Notes under the pieces: model-generated
The model's database searches: none
What the model was told of the DNA's origin: nothing
The model's input: only the letters and a program-made list of their open reading frames with translations
NCBI GenBank assembly: GCA_030039005.1
Contig: JASHQT010000250.1
Coordinates: 1 to 6,277 of the forward strand
DNA length: 6,277 nt
Reading direction: 5' to 3'
Source of the DNA: Bryobacteraceae bacterium
GTDB lineage: Bacteria; Acidobacteriota; Terriglobia; Bryobacterales; Bryobacteraceae
In this document: one piece after another, positions 6,046 through 6,277 of the stretch
How positions within the stretch are numbered: the stretch's first letter is position 1
Layout of the letters: the number at the start of each line of letters is the position of its first letter
Made by a program: the position numbers and the translations under genes

Positions 6046-6277
6046 TTATCGTAGGTAAAACGCAACTAAGGAATCCGTGGCTACGATGGCGACATACTGC
6101 TTGCCATCCTTACCAAGGTACGTTATCGGGTCGGCGTTGGCTCGCCGATCGAGCTTGGTCATCCACAGCTGCTTGCCAGTGTTCGCCTCAATAGCACGGA
6201 AGCGATTGTCGTCGGTGGAACCGATGAAAACGACGCCGCCCGCCGTAACTATCGCTCCAGCCAGCGCAGGACGTCCA
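6046..6277 (-). CDS. C-terminal end of another PQQ-dependent dehydrogenase (runs off the window)
   Basis: The last 76 residues of a quinoprotein read without interruption from the window edge to TAA at 6048-6046. The text is typical of the last propeller blade: AGAIVTAGGVVFIGSTDDNR, FRAIEANTGKQLWMTKLD, then ITYLGKDGKQYVAIVATDSL and a final VAFYLR. This is the glucose-dehydrogenase or membrane-quinoprotein-like branch, in which 'TAGGxVFIGxTxDNRFRA' precedes the closing blade. It differs clearly from both complete enzymes in the window and best matches the decayed fragment at 795-1163. It lies upstream of the fused dehydrogenase on the same strand. No start, active-site residues or N-terminal part are visible, so neither substrate nor intactness can be judged. 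Confidence 0.85.
   Translation of the reverse strand, partial: GRPALAGAIVTAGGVVFIGSTDDNRFRAIEANTGKQLWMTKLDRRANADPITYLGKDGKQYVAIVATDSLVAFYLR

Noticed and set aside
5793..6065. 90-codon minus-strand frame spanning the gap and ending inside the start of the fused dehydrogenase
   Set aside because: Parts read like protein (PRWTVLIGIPSAKGQ), and the stop overlaps the next start. However, it overlaps the end of the edge PQQ gene, has mixed third-base use and matches no family I know.

Overview
This 6.3 kb window is bacterial, GC-rich (about 60% by eye) and devoted almost entirely to pyrroloquinoline-quinone (PQQ) dehydrogenases and their c-type cytochromes. I infer a soil Acidobacteriota of the Solibacter/Bryobacter type. 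The reasons are the several PQQ dehydrogenase paralogues side by side, a TIGR02603-like heme-binding domain, and the tail of a serine-hydrolase type common in those genomes. That assignment is a recognition-level guess, not a search result. No tRNA, rRNA, CRISPR array, transposase or insertion-sequence end was seen.

Layout. Positions 1-1231 are a graveyard. There is a stranded C-terminal piece of a serine-hydrolase-like protein (minus, 145-474), then about 320 bp with no recognisable gene, then a decayed C-terminal piece of a PQQ dehydrogenase (minus, about 795-1163) broken by stops and frame changes. Positions 1232-3625 (plus) form a two-gene operon: a secreted diheme cytochrome c whose frame is broken by one extra base near 1536-1538, overlapping by ATGA with a complete 545-residue PQQ alcohol dehydrogenase. 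Only 24 bp, nearly all of it a hairpin, separate this from a convergent gene (minus, 5806-3650). That gene encodes a 718-residue quinohemoprotein with an N-terminal cytochrome c domain fused to a PQQ propeller. Upstream of it on the same strand is the C-terminal end of another PQQ dehydrogenase (minus, 6277-6046) that runs off the window.

How they work together. Both complete enzymes carry signal peptides and should act in the periplasm, oxidising alcohols or sugars with PQQ and passing electrons to heme c. In the plus operon the acceptor is a separate diheme protein. In the minus gene the acceptor domain is built into the same chain. The plus enzyme has the full ligand set of the methanol dehydrogenase fold plus the extra Asp (D-Y-D) associated with lanthanide use. 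The minus enzyme keeps D-x-D but appears to have Asn for the Glu ligand, Lys for the active-site Arg, and no adjacent-cysteine pair, so it is probably a different subfamily with a different substrate.
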